Shown: positions 39,795 to 47,616 of the stretch, one piece after another
Layout: each line of letters opens with the position of its first letter
Position numbering within the stretch: position 1 is the first letter of the stretch
Assembly: GCA_002391235.1 (NCBI GenBank)
Contig: DGRX01000027.1
Span: 17,330 to 81,329 of the forward strand
Source: Treponema sp. UBA4377
GTDB lineage: Bacteria > Spirochaetota > Spirochaetia > Treponematales > Treponemataceae
Length of the DNA stretch: 64,000 nucleotides
Direction of reading: 5' to 3'
Notes under the pieces: model-generated
What the model was told of the DNA's origin: nothing
The model's input: the letters and a program-made list of their open reading frames with translations, nothing else
The model's database searches: none
Program-made: the position numbers and the translations under genes

Positions 39795-40498
39795 GGCCGC
39801 GCGCTTTTTGGCTTGCAAGCGTTTCCCGGTTTTTGTTGGCCGTCTTCGCCGCTTTTTTCGCGCTTCCTTTGGCTGCCGAGGAAATCACCTTTAGGGCCGA
39901 CACGATGAGCGGCCGCGCGGGTTCCAAGGAAGACATGACCCGCCTTGCCGGAAACGCCCAAGTCTTTACGGAATCGATAGAAATTCGCGCCGATTCGATC
40001 GAGCTTAGCGGAAAGGAATTCCGCTACGTCTCGGCGGCGGGAAACATCAAGGGCTCCTACAAGGACTCCAACTTGGAATTTGAGTGCCAGGAGCTTAACT
40101 ACGACCGCGAGTCAAAAGTCGTGACTCTTTCCGGCGACGCCAAGATAATCGACAAGGACAACGAAGTCACCGCCGCCGCCCAAATGATTGAGTACAATTC
40201 CAACAGCGACATAGCCGTTTTGCAAATAGAAGTGAAGCTTGAGCAAAAGAAGAACGTTTGCTCGTCGGCCTACGCGGTCTACCGCAAAAAGGAGCAGATG
40301 CTTGAGCTTAACGGAAGCGCCAAGGTTGTCCAGGACGACGACTCCTTTGCCGCCCAGTCGATAACGTTCAACATGGACACTGAGGAAATCACGATGGACG
40401 GAAACGTCCGCGGCTCCGTCACAGACGACGGAACAAAGGCTCCTAAGAAAGAGGAAAAAGAAGAAGCCAAAGAGGGCGGGGAGGAAAAAAATGAGTGA
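39791..40498 (+). CDS. lptA: LptA/OstA-like periplasmic bridge protein
   Basis: The 235-residue protein has a signal peptide (to about residue 30, LPLAAEE) and an OstA-type beta jelly roll built from repeated short strands such as LAGNAQVFTESIEIRADSIEL and ELNGSAKVVQDDDSFAAQS, given here only in part (AGNAQVF, ELNGSAKV). It ends in a Lys/Glu-rich tail. LptA oligomers form the bridge between the membranes for lipopolysaccharide-type lipids. It overlaps lptC by four and lptB by eight bases. Confidence 0.85.
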   Translation: MRPRAFWLASVSRFLLAVFAAFFALPLAAEEITFRADTMSGRAGSKEDMTRLAGNAQVFTESIEIRADSIELSGKEFRYVSAAGNIKGSYKDSNLEFECQELNYDRESKVVTLSGDAKIIDKDNEVTAAAQMIEYNSNSDIAVLQIEVKLEQKKNVCSSAYAVYRKKEQMLELNGSAKVVQDDDSFAAQSITFNMDTEEITMDGNVRGSVTDDGTKAPKKEEKEEAKEGGEEKNE

Positions 40499-41222
40499 CC
40501 ATACATTGAGAGTCTCCAGCCTTTACAAGTCCTTTGGAAGGAAGCAGGTCGTAAAAGGAATAGACTTTTCGGTCAAAACAGGCGAGGTTTTGGGGCTTTT
40601 GGGGCCCAATGGAGCCGGAAAAACAACTTCTTTCTATATGATAGTCGGCTTTTATCAGCCCACAAGCGGCGAAATCTTCCTTGACGAGGAGCGAATCACG
40701 ACCCTGCAAATGTACAAGCGGGCGCAAATGGGCATTTCCTACCTTCCGCAAGAGCCTTCGGTCTTTAGAAAGCTGACTGTGGAAGACAACATTTGGGCCA
40801 TTTTGGAAACCCGGCAGGACTTGGACAAAAAGCAAAAAAAGGCGCTTTTGGAGGAGCTTTTGGAGGAATTTGTCATCACCAGAATCCGCCGCCAGTACGC
40901 CTACACCCTTAGCGGAGGCGAGCGCCGCCGCACCGAAATCGCGCGCTCCTTGGCCATCGCGCCCAAATTCCTGCTTTTGGACGAGCCTTTCGCCGGAATC
41001 GACCCGATCGCCGTAAGCGACCTTAAAAAAATGATTCAAATCCTAAAAAAACGCGGCATCGGCATCTTGATCACCGACCACAACGTCCGCGACACGCTGG
41101 AAATCACCGACCGCGCGATAATCATCAACAACGGCGAAATCATCGCCCAGGGCCAGCGCGACGAAATTCTCCAAAACGAGCAGGCCCGCAAAGTCTACCT
41201 TGGTTCCGACTTCTCTATGTAA
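40491..41222 (+). CDS. lptB: LptB ATP-binding protein
   Basis: The cytoplasmic ATPase of the Lpt exporter, 243 residues. Walker A GPNGAGKTT near residue 38, the Q-loop region, the signature LSGGERRRTEIARS near 141, Walker B FLLLDEPFAGIDP and the switch His in ITDHNVRDTLEITDR are all intact, and the final motif matches LptB better than other ABC families. The membrane parts LptF/G are not in the window. It is the last gene of lptC-lptA-lptB. Confidence 0.93.
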   Translation: MSDHTLRVSSLYKSFGRKQVVKGIDFSVKTGEVLGLLGPNGAGKTTSFYMIVGFYQPTSGEIFLDEERITTLQMYKRAQMGISYLPQEPSVFRKLTVEDNIWAILETRQDLDKKQKKALLEELLEEFVITRIRRQYAYTLSGGERRRTEIARSLAIAPKFLLLDEPFAGIDPIAVSDLKKMIQILKKRGIGILITDHNVRDTLEITDRAIIINNGEIIAQGQRDEILQNEQARKVYLGSDFSM

Positions 41223-41230
41223 AATTTTGC

Positions 41231-41259
41231 TTGACAAAATTTCGCGCCTCTGTTACTAT
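41231..41259 (+). promoter_or_regulatory. Promoter of rny
   Basis: TTGACA, 17 bases, TACTAT, starting eight bases after the lptB stop, with a leader of about 35 bases containing AGGAGA. Confidence 0.7.
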
Positions 41260-41300
41260 GTATAGAATAGAATTACTATAAGCAAAAATAGGAGAAAAAC

Positions 41301-42833
41301 ATGAATAATCTAGTGTTATTTATCGTTCTTCCGGTTGCTGGAGTGGTTCTTGGATGGACAATTCGCTGGCTGTATGCCAGATTTCAATTATCTGCGTCAG
41401 AACAAAAAGCTGAACGTTTAAGACAGGATGCAATTAGAGAAGCTGAAGCTCAGAAAAAAGAAATTTTGCTTAACGCAAAAGATGAACTCATTCGGGAACG
41501 AAACCAACAAGAACGGGAAAACCGCGAGCGCCGCGCGGAAGTGCAGCGCTATGAGGCGCGCGTAAGCCACAAAGAGGAGTTGCTTGACCAGCGCGCCGCC
41601 CAGTACGACAAGCAGGACAAGGAATTCTTGGAAAAGCTTGCCGCCTTGGAAAAGCGCGAGGGCGTTGTCCAGGCGCAAGAAGAAGAGTACAGGCGCGAAT
41701 TGGAGCGCATTTCCGGCCTTACGGTCCAGGAAGCCAAAGACCTTATCATCAGGAATTTGGAGAACGACGCCCGCCACGACGCGCAGGCCTTGCTCAATAA
41801 GGTTGAGCAGGAATCCCAGCTTAACGCCGAAAAAAAGGCGCGCGACATTCTTGTTTCCACCATTCAAAGAATCGCCACGGAAACCACGAGCGACATCACG
41901 GTCGCCACTGTTTCCCTTCCTTCGGACGAAATGAAGGGCCGCATCATCGGCCGCGAGGGACGCAACATCCGCGCTTTGGAAACGTTGACCGGCGTTGACA
42001 TCATCATCGACGACACGCCCGAAGCTGTTGTCATCTCATGCTTTGACCCCGTCCGCAAGGAAATCGCCAAGGAGTCTTTGGAACGCCTTATTTCCGACGG
42101 CCGAATCCATCCGGCCCGCATCGAGGAAATCGTTCAAAAGGTTACCCGCGAGGTTCAAAACAGAATTTACGAAGAGGGCGAAAAGGCCTTGTTTGACTTG
42201 GGAATCCACAACATGCCCACGGAAGGCGTTCGCGCCTTGGGCCGTTTGTACTTCCGCACAAGCTACGGCCAGAACGTTTTGGTCCACTCAAAGGAAGTCG
42301 CCGAAATCGCGGGTCTTTTGGCCGCCGAGTTGGGCGCCGACCGTGAGCTTGCCAAGCGCGCGGCGATTTTGCACGACATCGGAAAGGGCGCCGAAAACGA
42401 CAGCGACCAAAACCACGCCGAAGTCGGAGCGGAAATCGCCCGAAAAATGGGCGAGGCTCCCGCAGTGGTCAACGCCATCGGCGCGCACCACAACGACATC
42501 GAGCCTTCAAGCCTGGAGGCGGTTATCGTTCAAATCGCCGACGCAATCAGCGCCGCCCGTCCGGGAGCGCGCCGCGAGACTGTTGACAATTACGTCAACC
42601 GACTTGAAAACCTTGAAAAGATTGCGGAAGGATTTAACGGAGTCGAAAAGGCCTACGCCATTCAGGCCGGCCGCGAGCTTCGCATTCTTGTCAACAACGA
42701 AAAGATTCCTGACGGAGACGTCAAGGAGTTGGCCCGCAAGATTGCCAAGCAAATCGAAAACGACTTGCGCTATCCAGGCCGCATAAAGCTAACCATGATT
42801 CGCGAAACCCGCATCGTGGAGTACGCGAGATAG
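41301..42833 (+). CDS. rny: Ribonuclease Y
   Basis: A membrane-anchored endoribonuclease that starts mRNA decay. The 510-residue protein has one N-terminal membrane helix (residues 3-22), a long charged coiled coil (about 30-170), a KH RNA-binding domain with IIGREGRNIRALE near 215 and a metal-binding HD domain with LVHSKEVAEIAGLL and ILHDIGKG near 355. The C-terminal domain ends in IKLTMIRETRIVEYAR, typical of RNase Y. AGGAGA precedes the ATG. It is monocistronic and followed by a cluster of repeats and a terminator. Confidence 0.96.
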   Translation: MNNLVLFIVLPVAGVVLGWTIRWLYARFQLSASEQKAERLRQDAIREAEAQKKEILLNAKDELIRERNQQERENRERRAEVQRYEARVSHKEELLDQRAAQYDKQDKEFLEKLAALEKREGVVQAQEEEYRRELERISGLTVQEAKDLIIRNLENDARHDAQALLNKVEQESQLNAEKKARDILVSTIQRIATETTSDITVATVSLPSDEMKGRIIGREGRNIRALETLTGVDIIIDDTPEAVVISCFDPVRKEIAKESLERLISDGRIHPARIEEIVQKVTREVQNRIYEEGEKALFDLGIHNMPTEGVRALGRLYFRTSYGQNVLVHSKEVAEIAGLLAAELGADRELAKRAAILHDIGKGAENDSDQNHAEVGAEIARKMGEAPAVVNAIGAHHNDIEPSSLEAVIVQIADAISAARPGARRETVDNYVNRLENLEKIAEGFNGVEKAYAIQAGRELRILVNNEKIPDGDVKELARKIAKQIENDLRYPGRIKLTMIRETRIVEYAR

Positions 42834-42842
42834 GCCTGTCGC

Positions 42843-42891
42843 GTTTTGCATAGGAAATTATTCACTGGCCCGCTCGCGCGGGCTGGCAATA
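42843..42891 (+). repeat. Dispersed intergenic repeat, family D, copy 2
   Basis: Starts GTTTTGCATAGGAAATTATT, has a CCCGC-TCGC-GCGGG hairpin and ends GGCAATA. Related copies are at 28659-28706 and 45972-46025, with changes that keep the stem paired. It lies ten bases after the rny stop. Confidence 0.65.
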
Positions 42892-42900
42892 TGCTAGGTA

Positions 42901-42987
42901 GGACTGGTCAAGGCGCGCTTCGCTTAAAGCCTTGACTCAGTCTTTTTGCGGCGCGAACAAAATTTTCGCGCCGCAATAATTTTCTCG
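42901..42987 (+). repeat. Double-hairpin repeat, family F, copy 1
   Basis: First stem GACTG..TCAAGGC with GCCTTGACTCAGTC followed by TTTTT; second stem TTGCGGCGCGA with TCGCGCCGCAA. It matches 56457-56545, also located between convergent genes. The first hairpin plus T run looks like a terminator for rny. Confidence 0.75.
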
Positions 42988-43005
42988 TTTTAAGCAAAAA
43001 AAGAC

Positions 43006-43028
43006 CGCCCAATCGGGCGTTTTTTTTC
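43006..43028 (+). terminator. Rho-independent terminator
   Basis: CGCCC-AATC-GGGCG followed by T8 and preceded by an A-rich stretch. It backs up the family F hairpin downstream of rny. Confidence 0.8.
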
Positions 43029-43095
43029 GTTTTAAAGCGGCTTGTTTTAGCATGGCAATTTTCGGTGTGCCAATAAAACAGGCGGCTTTTTGTCG

Positions 43096-43220
43096 TTAAG
43101 GTAAAGAAAAGCGCGTAGCGGGGGTTCCAAGCGACGCAAACTTAGGACACGTTAAGCTAATCTCTTTGCCCTAAAAGTACCTCGTTTGCGGGCGCTTGGG
43201 TTCCCGCGAAAGCGCATTTT
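43096..43220 (+). repeat. Intergenic inverted-end repeat, family C, copy 1
   Basis: About 120 bases with complementary ends (GCGCGTAGCGGG at the left, CCCGCGAAAGCGC at the right) and a central CTTAGGACAC...AAGTACCTCG segment shared with copy 2 (44757-44869, reversed). It lies between the convergent rny and 43227-43808 genes. With the two elements before it, it accounts for nearly the whole 393-base gap. Confidence 0.75.
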
Positions 43221-43226
43221 TTTTGC

Positions 43227-43808
43227 CTAGCGGAAGGCCAGTCTAAAATAAACCGCCAGCGTGTTGTCGTAATTGTTGTAGCCGGTTGGCAGGAACAAGT
43301 AGCTTGCGCCGACGGCTGGAATCACGCCGCCGCCGCTCTTAAAGTCATACTCCGCCGCCAGCCTAAAGCCGTTTCCCCATTTGGAGGCTTTGACTTTGTT
43401 GTACTTGTCTTCCAAGCCTTCCCAATCGTGGCGGACGCCAAGCGCGTAGGCTAGGGAGAATGAAAGGTTTCCAAGTCCTGGATAAAATTGCAGGCCGCCG
43501 AAAAAAGTCGGCGAGGCGTGGTTTGTGTAATGGCCTCCATTCCAAATAAAGTCAAGCATTGTTTGAAAGCCGCCCAAAAAGTAAAGCTGGTCTGTCAGCT
43601 TTAGCGTGATTCCGGCGTCGGTGTAAAGGATGATTCTGCTGTAGCCGGACCTCATGGCTTGTCGCTCGTTGGATTTTAGGGCGCTGTCTCCATAAAATGT
43701 GTATCCGCTTCCAAGCGCGAACTGAAAGCCAAAAAACTTTCGCTCGCTTTCCGCAAAAAGCAAGGCGGAACATAGGAAGGCTGCAAAAAATAACGCGATT
43801 TTCTTCAT
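43227..43808 (-). CDS. Small outer-membrane beta-barrel protein
   Basis: The 193-residue protein has a signal peptide (MKKIALFFAAFLCSALLFA) and about eight amphipathic beta strands rich in Gly, Tyr and Phe, and ends VYFRLAFR. This is the pattern of small treponeme barrels often annotated as DUF2715. Its function is unknown; porin or adhesin are possible. No Shine-Dalgarno is visible before the ATG. It is divergent from mrp. Confidence 0.7.
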   Translation of the reverse strand: MKKIALFFAAFLCSALLFAESERKFFGFQFALGSGYTFYGDSALKSNERQAMRSGYSRIILYTDAGITLKLTDQLYFLGGFQTMLDFIWNGGHYTNHASPTFFGGLQFYPGLGNLSFSLAYALGVRHDWEGLEDKYNKVKASKWGNGFRLAAEYDFKSGGGVIPAVGASYLFLPTGYNNYDNTLAVYFRLAFR

Positions 43809-43894
43809 ATTTAAATTTATCGGAAAAATCGCTGGACTTTTGACCAGAATTTGATTATCTTTAAAGTATCAGCGGTAATGATAGGAGAACTAAT

Positions 43895-44731
43895 ATGGCA
43901 GAAAACTGCGGACACGATTGCGGACAGTGTTCCGATGGCTCTTGCGCGGAACGAAGCGCTCCCCAAAAATTGGAAGCGAATAAAGACAGCAAAATAAAGA
44001 AGGTCATCGCGATTGTAAGCGGAAAAGGCGGCGTAGGAAAGTCGCTTGTGACAAGCCTTTTGGCGTGCAAAATGCAAAAGATGGGCTACAAGTCGGCCAT
44101 TTTGGACGCGGACATCACAGGCCCGTCAATTCCCGAAAGTTTTGGCGAAAGCGACCAGCGCGCCGACGTTGTTGAAGGAAAGGATTTGCTCAATCCTGTC
44201 GTCACTTCAAGCGGAATCAAGCTTATGTCGATGAACTTTTTGCTGCAAAACGAAAACGACCCTGTCGTTTGGAGAGGCCCTGTAATTTCCGGCGCGGTAA
44301 AGCAGTTTTGGACCGACGTTGTTTGGAACGACGTTGACTTTATGTTCGTGGACATGCCTCCGGGAACGGGCGACGTTCCGCTTACGGTTTTCCAGTCGCT
44401 TCCGATTGACGGAATCATCGTCGTGTCTTCGCCCCAGCAATTGGTGCGCGTCATTGTCGAAAAGGCCGTTAAAATGGCCAATATGATGAACGTTCCGATT
44501 TTGGGCTTGATAGAGAACATGTCTTACGTCAAGTGCCCGGACTGCTCCAAGGAAATCTATGTTTTTGGAAAGAGCAACATCGAGGGCATAGCGAAGACTT
44601 TCAACTTGCCGGTTTTGGCCAGAATTCCGATGCGGCCCGAAACCAGCGCGCACGTCGATTCAGGCGACATCGAAAACCTTGAAGTTCCAGAGCTTGACGA
44701 AGCCGCGCAAAAAATCAAGGCGCTATTGTAG
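43895..44731 (+). CDS. mrp: Mrp/NBP35-family iron-sulfur carrier ATPase
   Basis: The 278-residue P-loop protein delivers Fe-S clusters to apo-proteins. It has an N-terminal Cys motif (Cys5, 9, 12, 17), as in NBP35-type members, the deviant Walker A GKGGVGKS near residue 44, DADITGPSIP, the Mrp segment VDMPPGTGDVPLT and the cluster-binding CPDC near 212. Bacterial Mrp proteins often lack the N-terminal cluster site, so this is the longer type. AGGAGA lies before the ATG. Confidence 0.92.
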   Translation: MAENCGHDCGQCSDGSCAERSAPQKLEANKDSKIKKVIAIVSGKGGVGKSLVTSLLACKMQKMGYKSAILDADITGPSIPESFGESDQRADVVEGKDLLNPVVTSSGIKLMSMNFLLQNENDPVVWRGPVISGAVKQFWTDVVWNDVDFMFVDMPPGTGDVPLTVFQSLPIDGIIVVSSPQQLVRVIVEKAVKMANMMNVPILGLIENMSYVKCPDCSKEIYVFGKSNIEGIAKTFNLPVLARIPMRPETSAHVDSGDIENLEVPELDEAAQKIKALL

Positions 44732-44756
44732 CCGGGCAAACGAAAGCATAAGTAAA

Positions 44757-44869
44757 ACAAAACGCTCTCGCGGAAATTCAAACGGTCGCGAACGAGGTAC
44801 TTTTGGGGCTTAGCGATTAGCTTAGCGTGTCCTAAGTTCGCCCCGTTTGCCTTTCCGCTACGCGTTTTA
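44757..44869 (-). repeat. Intergenic inverted-end repeat, family C, copy 2
   Basis: Reverse orientation to copy 1. The segment CTTAGGACACGCTAAGCTAA and the following AAAAGTACCTCG match copy 1 closely, and the ends again pair (ACGCGTAGCGG with CCGCGAGAGCGT). It lies between the convergent mrp and dus genes and leaves no room for a gene. Confidence 0.75.
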
Positions 44870-44968
44870 ATTGCTTCTAAATTGTTTGCCCAGAACAAAT
44901 GTAACGGTAAATAAAAAAAAACGGCGCAACTGGGTGCTGCCCTGTTTTTATTTTTTCAATGCGTTTGA

Positions 44969-45946
44969 TTATTGTAAAGCCTTAAAGCGGTCGGAGGGCT
45001 GCTCGTCAAAGTAGGAGCGGAAGGTTTCTTCCGCCGCTTGGGGGGTAGCCGCGTTGAGCATTTTCATCTTTATGTAATGGCCAAAGGTAAAGTTGTCGCA
45101 GTAGTAGGAAAAAAATCGCTGCATGCGGCTTTTAAAAAACTCGGGCGGCTGGAACTCTTGCAATAGCGCGATGTAGTCCAAGCCCGTTTGCATTAAGTCG
45201 ATACGGCCGCAAAAGTCGCCGCGCAATTGGGCGAAAATCCATGGCTTTTGAACCGCGGCCCGGCTAATCATAAGGCCTGAGCAATCGGGGCAGTCGGCTA
45301 TGGCGGCGGCGGCGCTGGCCGCGTCCTTTACGTTTCCGTTGTAAACCACTTCCACTCCGCGCGGCTTTAAGAGGGCGGCCAAGCGTTGGGCGTAAAAGCG
45401 GCGCGGCGGCCGGCTAAGCTTTTCCCTTTGCGCGCGCGGGTGCAAGACTATGCGCTCCACTCCTGAGTCGCAAAGGCCTTTGCAAAAATCGTAAAATTTT
45501 TCTTCGCTAAAATTGTCCGCGCCCAAACGAATCTTTGCGCTCAAACGGTAGGCCGGCGCGGCTTTTTCCATCGCGCGCTTTACGCCCTTTACCATCGAAA
45601 GCGTTTCTTCTTGCGGCTTTAGCATCCAGGCTATCCCTGCGCCGGAATGGACGATCTCCGGCGCCGAGCAGCCCATGTTTATGTCGATTCCGATTCCGCC
45701 AAGCGGGGCAAGAACTTCCACCGCGGCCGCCATAGAAGCGGCTTCCTTGCTTGTAAGCTGCCAAACGATTTTTTGCGGAACAGGCCCGTTCATCAAATAG
45801 TATTTTTCAAAGGGGCCTTTTTGCAAAAGCGTGGGAGCGTTTATCATTTCGGTGTAGTATTCGTCCGGGCCGCCGAATTTTTCGACAAGGCGGCGGAAGG
45901 CTTCGTGGCTAAGCGTCGCCATCGGCCCCGCGATTAGTTGCGTCAT
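44969..45946 (-). CDS. dus: tRNA-dihydrouridine synthase
   Basis: The 325-residue FMN enzyme reduces uridines in tRNA. Motifs: the opening PMATLSHEAFRRL, the active-site INMGCSAPEI segment with its Cys (usually NxGCP), AKIRLG, VVYNGNV and the FMN phosphate-binding LMISRAAVQKPWIF. A helical C-terminal domain ends the protein. It departs from typical Dus proteins in the GCSAP in place of GCPxxxV. No Shine-Dalgarno: TACAAT ends six bases before the ATG. Confidence 0.9.
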   Translation of the reverse strand: MTQLIAGPMATLSHEAFRRLVEKFGGPDEYYTEMINAPTLLQKGPFEKYYLMNGPVPQKIVWQLTSKEAASMAAAVEVLAPLGGIGIDINMGCSAPEIVHSGAGIAWMLKPQEETLSMVKGVKRAMEKAAPAYRLSAKIRLGADNFSEEKFYDFCKGLCDSGVERIVLHPRAQREKLSRPPRRFYAQRLAALLKPRGVEVVYNGNVKDAASAAAAIADCPDCSGLMISRAAVQKPWIFAQLRGDFCGRIDLMQTGLDYIALLQEFQPPEFFKSRMQRFFSYYCDNFTFGHYIKMKMLNAATPQAAEETFRSYFDEQPSDRFKALQ

Positions 45947-45971
45947 ATTATAATTGTACCACTCTTCGAGT

Positions 45972-46025
45972 GGTTTTGCTAGTGGAAATATCTACTGTCC
46001 GCTCTCGCGGACTACTGACAATACC
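45972..46025 (+). repeat. Dispersed intergenic repeat, family D, copy 3
   Basis: Starts GTTTTGCTAGTGGAAATATC, has the stem GTCCGC-TCTC-GCGGAC and ends GACAATACC. Compared with copies 1 and 2 the stem base pair C-G has become T-A. It lies in the divergent space between dus and the CYTH gene. Confidence 0.65.
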
Positions 46026-46061
46026 ATAAATGGCGGACATTTACTATAGAAACTAAGGCGG

Positions 46062-46197
46062 CGCGAAGGCGCGGGGCGGCTGGCGGCAACTCTCTGTTTG
46101 CGTCGCCGCAAAAAGCGGCGAAATAAAATAGTTACAAGCGCAAACAGCGAGTAGCGACGATATCGAGCGGTGCCGATCAGTCGCATCCGCAACTGGA
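46062..46197 (-). repeat. Dispersed intergenic repeat, family B, copy 2
   Basis: The reverse complement matches 22838-22974 along its length, including CTACTCGCTGTTTGCGCTTG and GCAAACAGAGAGTT. The long terminal inverted repeats of copy 1 are not present here; only a short GGCGGC/GCCGCC pair flanks it. With 45972-46025 it fills the 303-base gap between dus and the CYTH gene. Confidence 0.75.
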
Positions 46198-46214
46198 AGC
46201 CGCCGTTTTTTTTG

Positions 46215-46243
46215 TAGATAAATAGGTTTATTTATGATATAAT
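46215..46243 (+). promoter_or_regulatory. Promoter of the CYTH gene, predicted leaderless
   Basis: TAGATA, 17 bases, TATAAT, with the -10 ending six bases before the ATG and no Shine-Dalgarno. Confidence 0.5.
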
Positions 46244-46249
46244 GTCTGC

Positions 46250-46840
46250 ATGGAAATTGAACTTAAGGCCCATGCGCGCGACCGCGAGGCTGTCTTGCAA
46301 AAATTGCGCGCCTTTGCCGTCTTTGACAAAAGCGTCTCAAAGGACGACCGCTACTTTAAATTGGAAAAAGACGGCGCCCCAAACGGACACATAAGCGCTC
46401 GCATCCGGCAAGAAAAAAGCTCCGGCCAAAACGGCCGCGCGCTTGAAGAAAAAATTTTTTTGACTTACAAAAAAAAAGAAAGGCGCCTTTCGTCGGGCGG
46501 CGGCGCGCTTGAGGTGAACCAAGAGTTTGAGTGCGCCTTGGACAACGCCGATTGTTTGGAAGCGCTTTTTTCCGACATTGGCTTTGTTCCCTATTTTACA
46601 AAGCATAAGGACGCGATTGGCTTTTACGCCGACACCCCTTGCGGAAAGGCGCATTTGGAGTTGTGTTCCGTTCCGCCTTTGGGAGACTTTTTGGAAATAG
46701 AGTTTGTGACGGAAGGCGAGGCGGACGAAAGTCAAATCGCCGCGATGAGAAAGGAGCTGGAGGCGCTAGTCTTAAAGTGCGGCCTTGCCCTTGATGATAT
46801 CGAAGAAAAGTATTATTCTGAATTATTAGCGGCGAAGTAA
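46250..46840 (+). CDS. CYTH-domain protein (class IV adenylate cyclase / triphosphatase-like)
   Basis: The 196-residue protein opens MEIELKAHA, the ExExK metal-binding signature of CYTH proteins, and has the expected basic and acidic strands (YFKLEK, ARIRQEK, LTYKKKERR, LEVNQEFE, LEIEFV) that line the triphosphate tunnel. Members hydrolyse triphosphates such as thiamine or polyphosphate or make cAMP; the choice cannot be made from sequence. The DUF975 gene follows closely. Confidence 0.85.
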   Translation: MEIELKAHARDREAVLQKLRAFAVFDKSVSKDDRYFKLEKDGAPNGHISARIRQEKSSGQNGRALEEKIFLTYKKKERRLSSGGGALEVNQEFECALDNADCLEALFSDIGFVPYFTKHKDAIGFYADTPCGKAHLELCSVPPLGDFLEIEFVTEGEADESQIAAMRKELEALVLKCGLALDDIEEKYYSELLAAK

Positions 46841-46891
46841 TTGGCTGAAAGCCTAAAATCCAACGGCGCCGCGTTGTTTGGAGGAGAAAAA

Positions 46892-47596
46892 ATGTTTGAT
46901 CGAGCAGCTTACAAAAAAGCGGCCAAGGCGCAGCTTAAAGGCCGTTGGAAAATTCCTGTTTTGACAAGCCTTTTGATTTTCGCTTTGCTTTCCATCCTTT
47001 GCTCCGCCTTGGTTGCGTTTTTTGGCGACGACATTACGGTCAACCTAAACGCCGCGGCCGGAAACTTTAGGGCGGGCGTTCACGGCGGCCCGCGCGCGAC
47101 GACGGCTTCGATTTTCATCGCCTTGATTGTCGCGGCCTTTTTGTTGGCGCAAAAACGCTTGTTTCATATTATGAAAGCCGAGCCGCGGCCGGTAACGTTC
47201 GGCGACTATTTGGAAGGCCTTGGACAATGGTGGCAGGCGGTTCGCGGCTACCTTTGGAGAACCCTGTGGGTGAGCCTTTGGACGCTTCTTTTTTGGATCC
47301 CCGGAATCATCAAATGGTATTCTTATTCGATGATGGTTTACATCATGGCCGAATATCCTGAAATCAAGGTTTCCAAGGCCATAAAAATCAGCAAGGAATT
47401 GACCCGCGGCTACAAGGGGGATTTGTTCGTAACCGATTTGTCTTTCATTCCGCTTTTTATTTTGTGCGGTCTTACATTGGGAATCGGCTTTTTGTGGCTT
47501 ATGCCTTATTACCAGGCTACATACACAAACATTTACCAAGCGCTCAAGGAAACCGCGCTTGCCTCAAAAAGAGTCTCGCCGGAAGACTTTGCGTAA
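46892..47596 (+). CDS. DUF975 membrane protein
   Basis: The product is 234 residues from the ATG at 46892, behind GGAGGAG; the frame is open earlier from a TTG. The start FDRAAYKKAAKAQLKGRWK followed by four or five membrane helices and a GIIKWYSYSMMVYIMAEYP-type segment are characteristic of the DUF975 family, whose function is unknown. It is probably an integral inner-membrane protein. It lies between the CYTH gene and sppA, in the same direction. Confidence 0.8.
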   Translation: MFDRAAYKKAAKAQLKGRWKIPVLTSLLIFALLSILCSALVAFFGDDITVNLNAAAGNFRAGVHGGPRATTASIFIALIVAAFLLAQKRLFHIMKAEPRPVTFGDYLEGLGQWWQAVRGYLWRTLWVSLWTLLFWIPGIIKWYSYSMMVYIMAEYPEIKVSKAIKISKELTRGYKGDLFVTDLSFIPLFILCGLTLGIGFLWLMPYYQATYTNIYQALKETALASKRVSPEDFA

Positions 47597-47616
47597 TCGC
47601 TTTTTAGGAGAATAAA

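Noticed and set aside
41995..42786. A 263-codon open frame inside rny, same strand
   Set aside because: It is rich in Ser, Arg, Lys and Pro with no domain, and lies entirely within the well-supported RNase Y gene in another frame.
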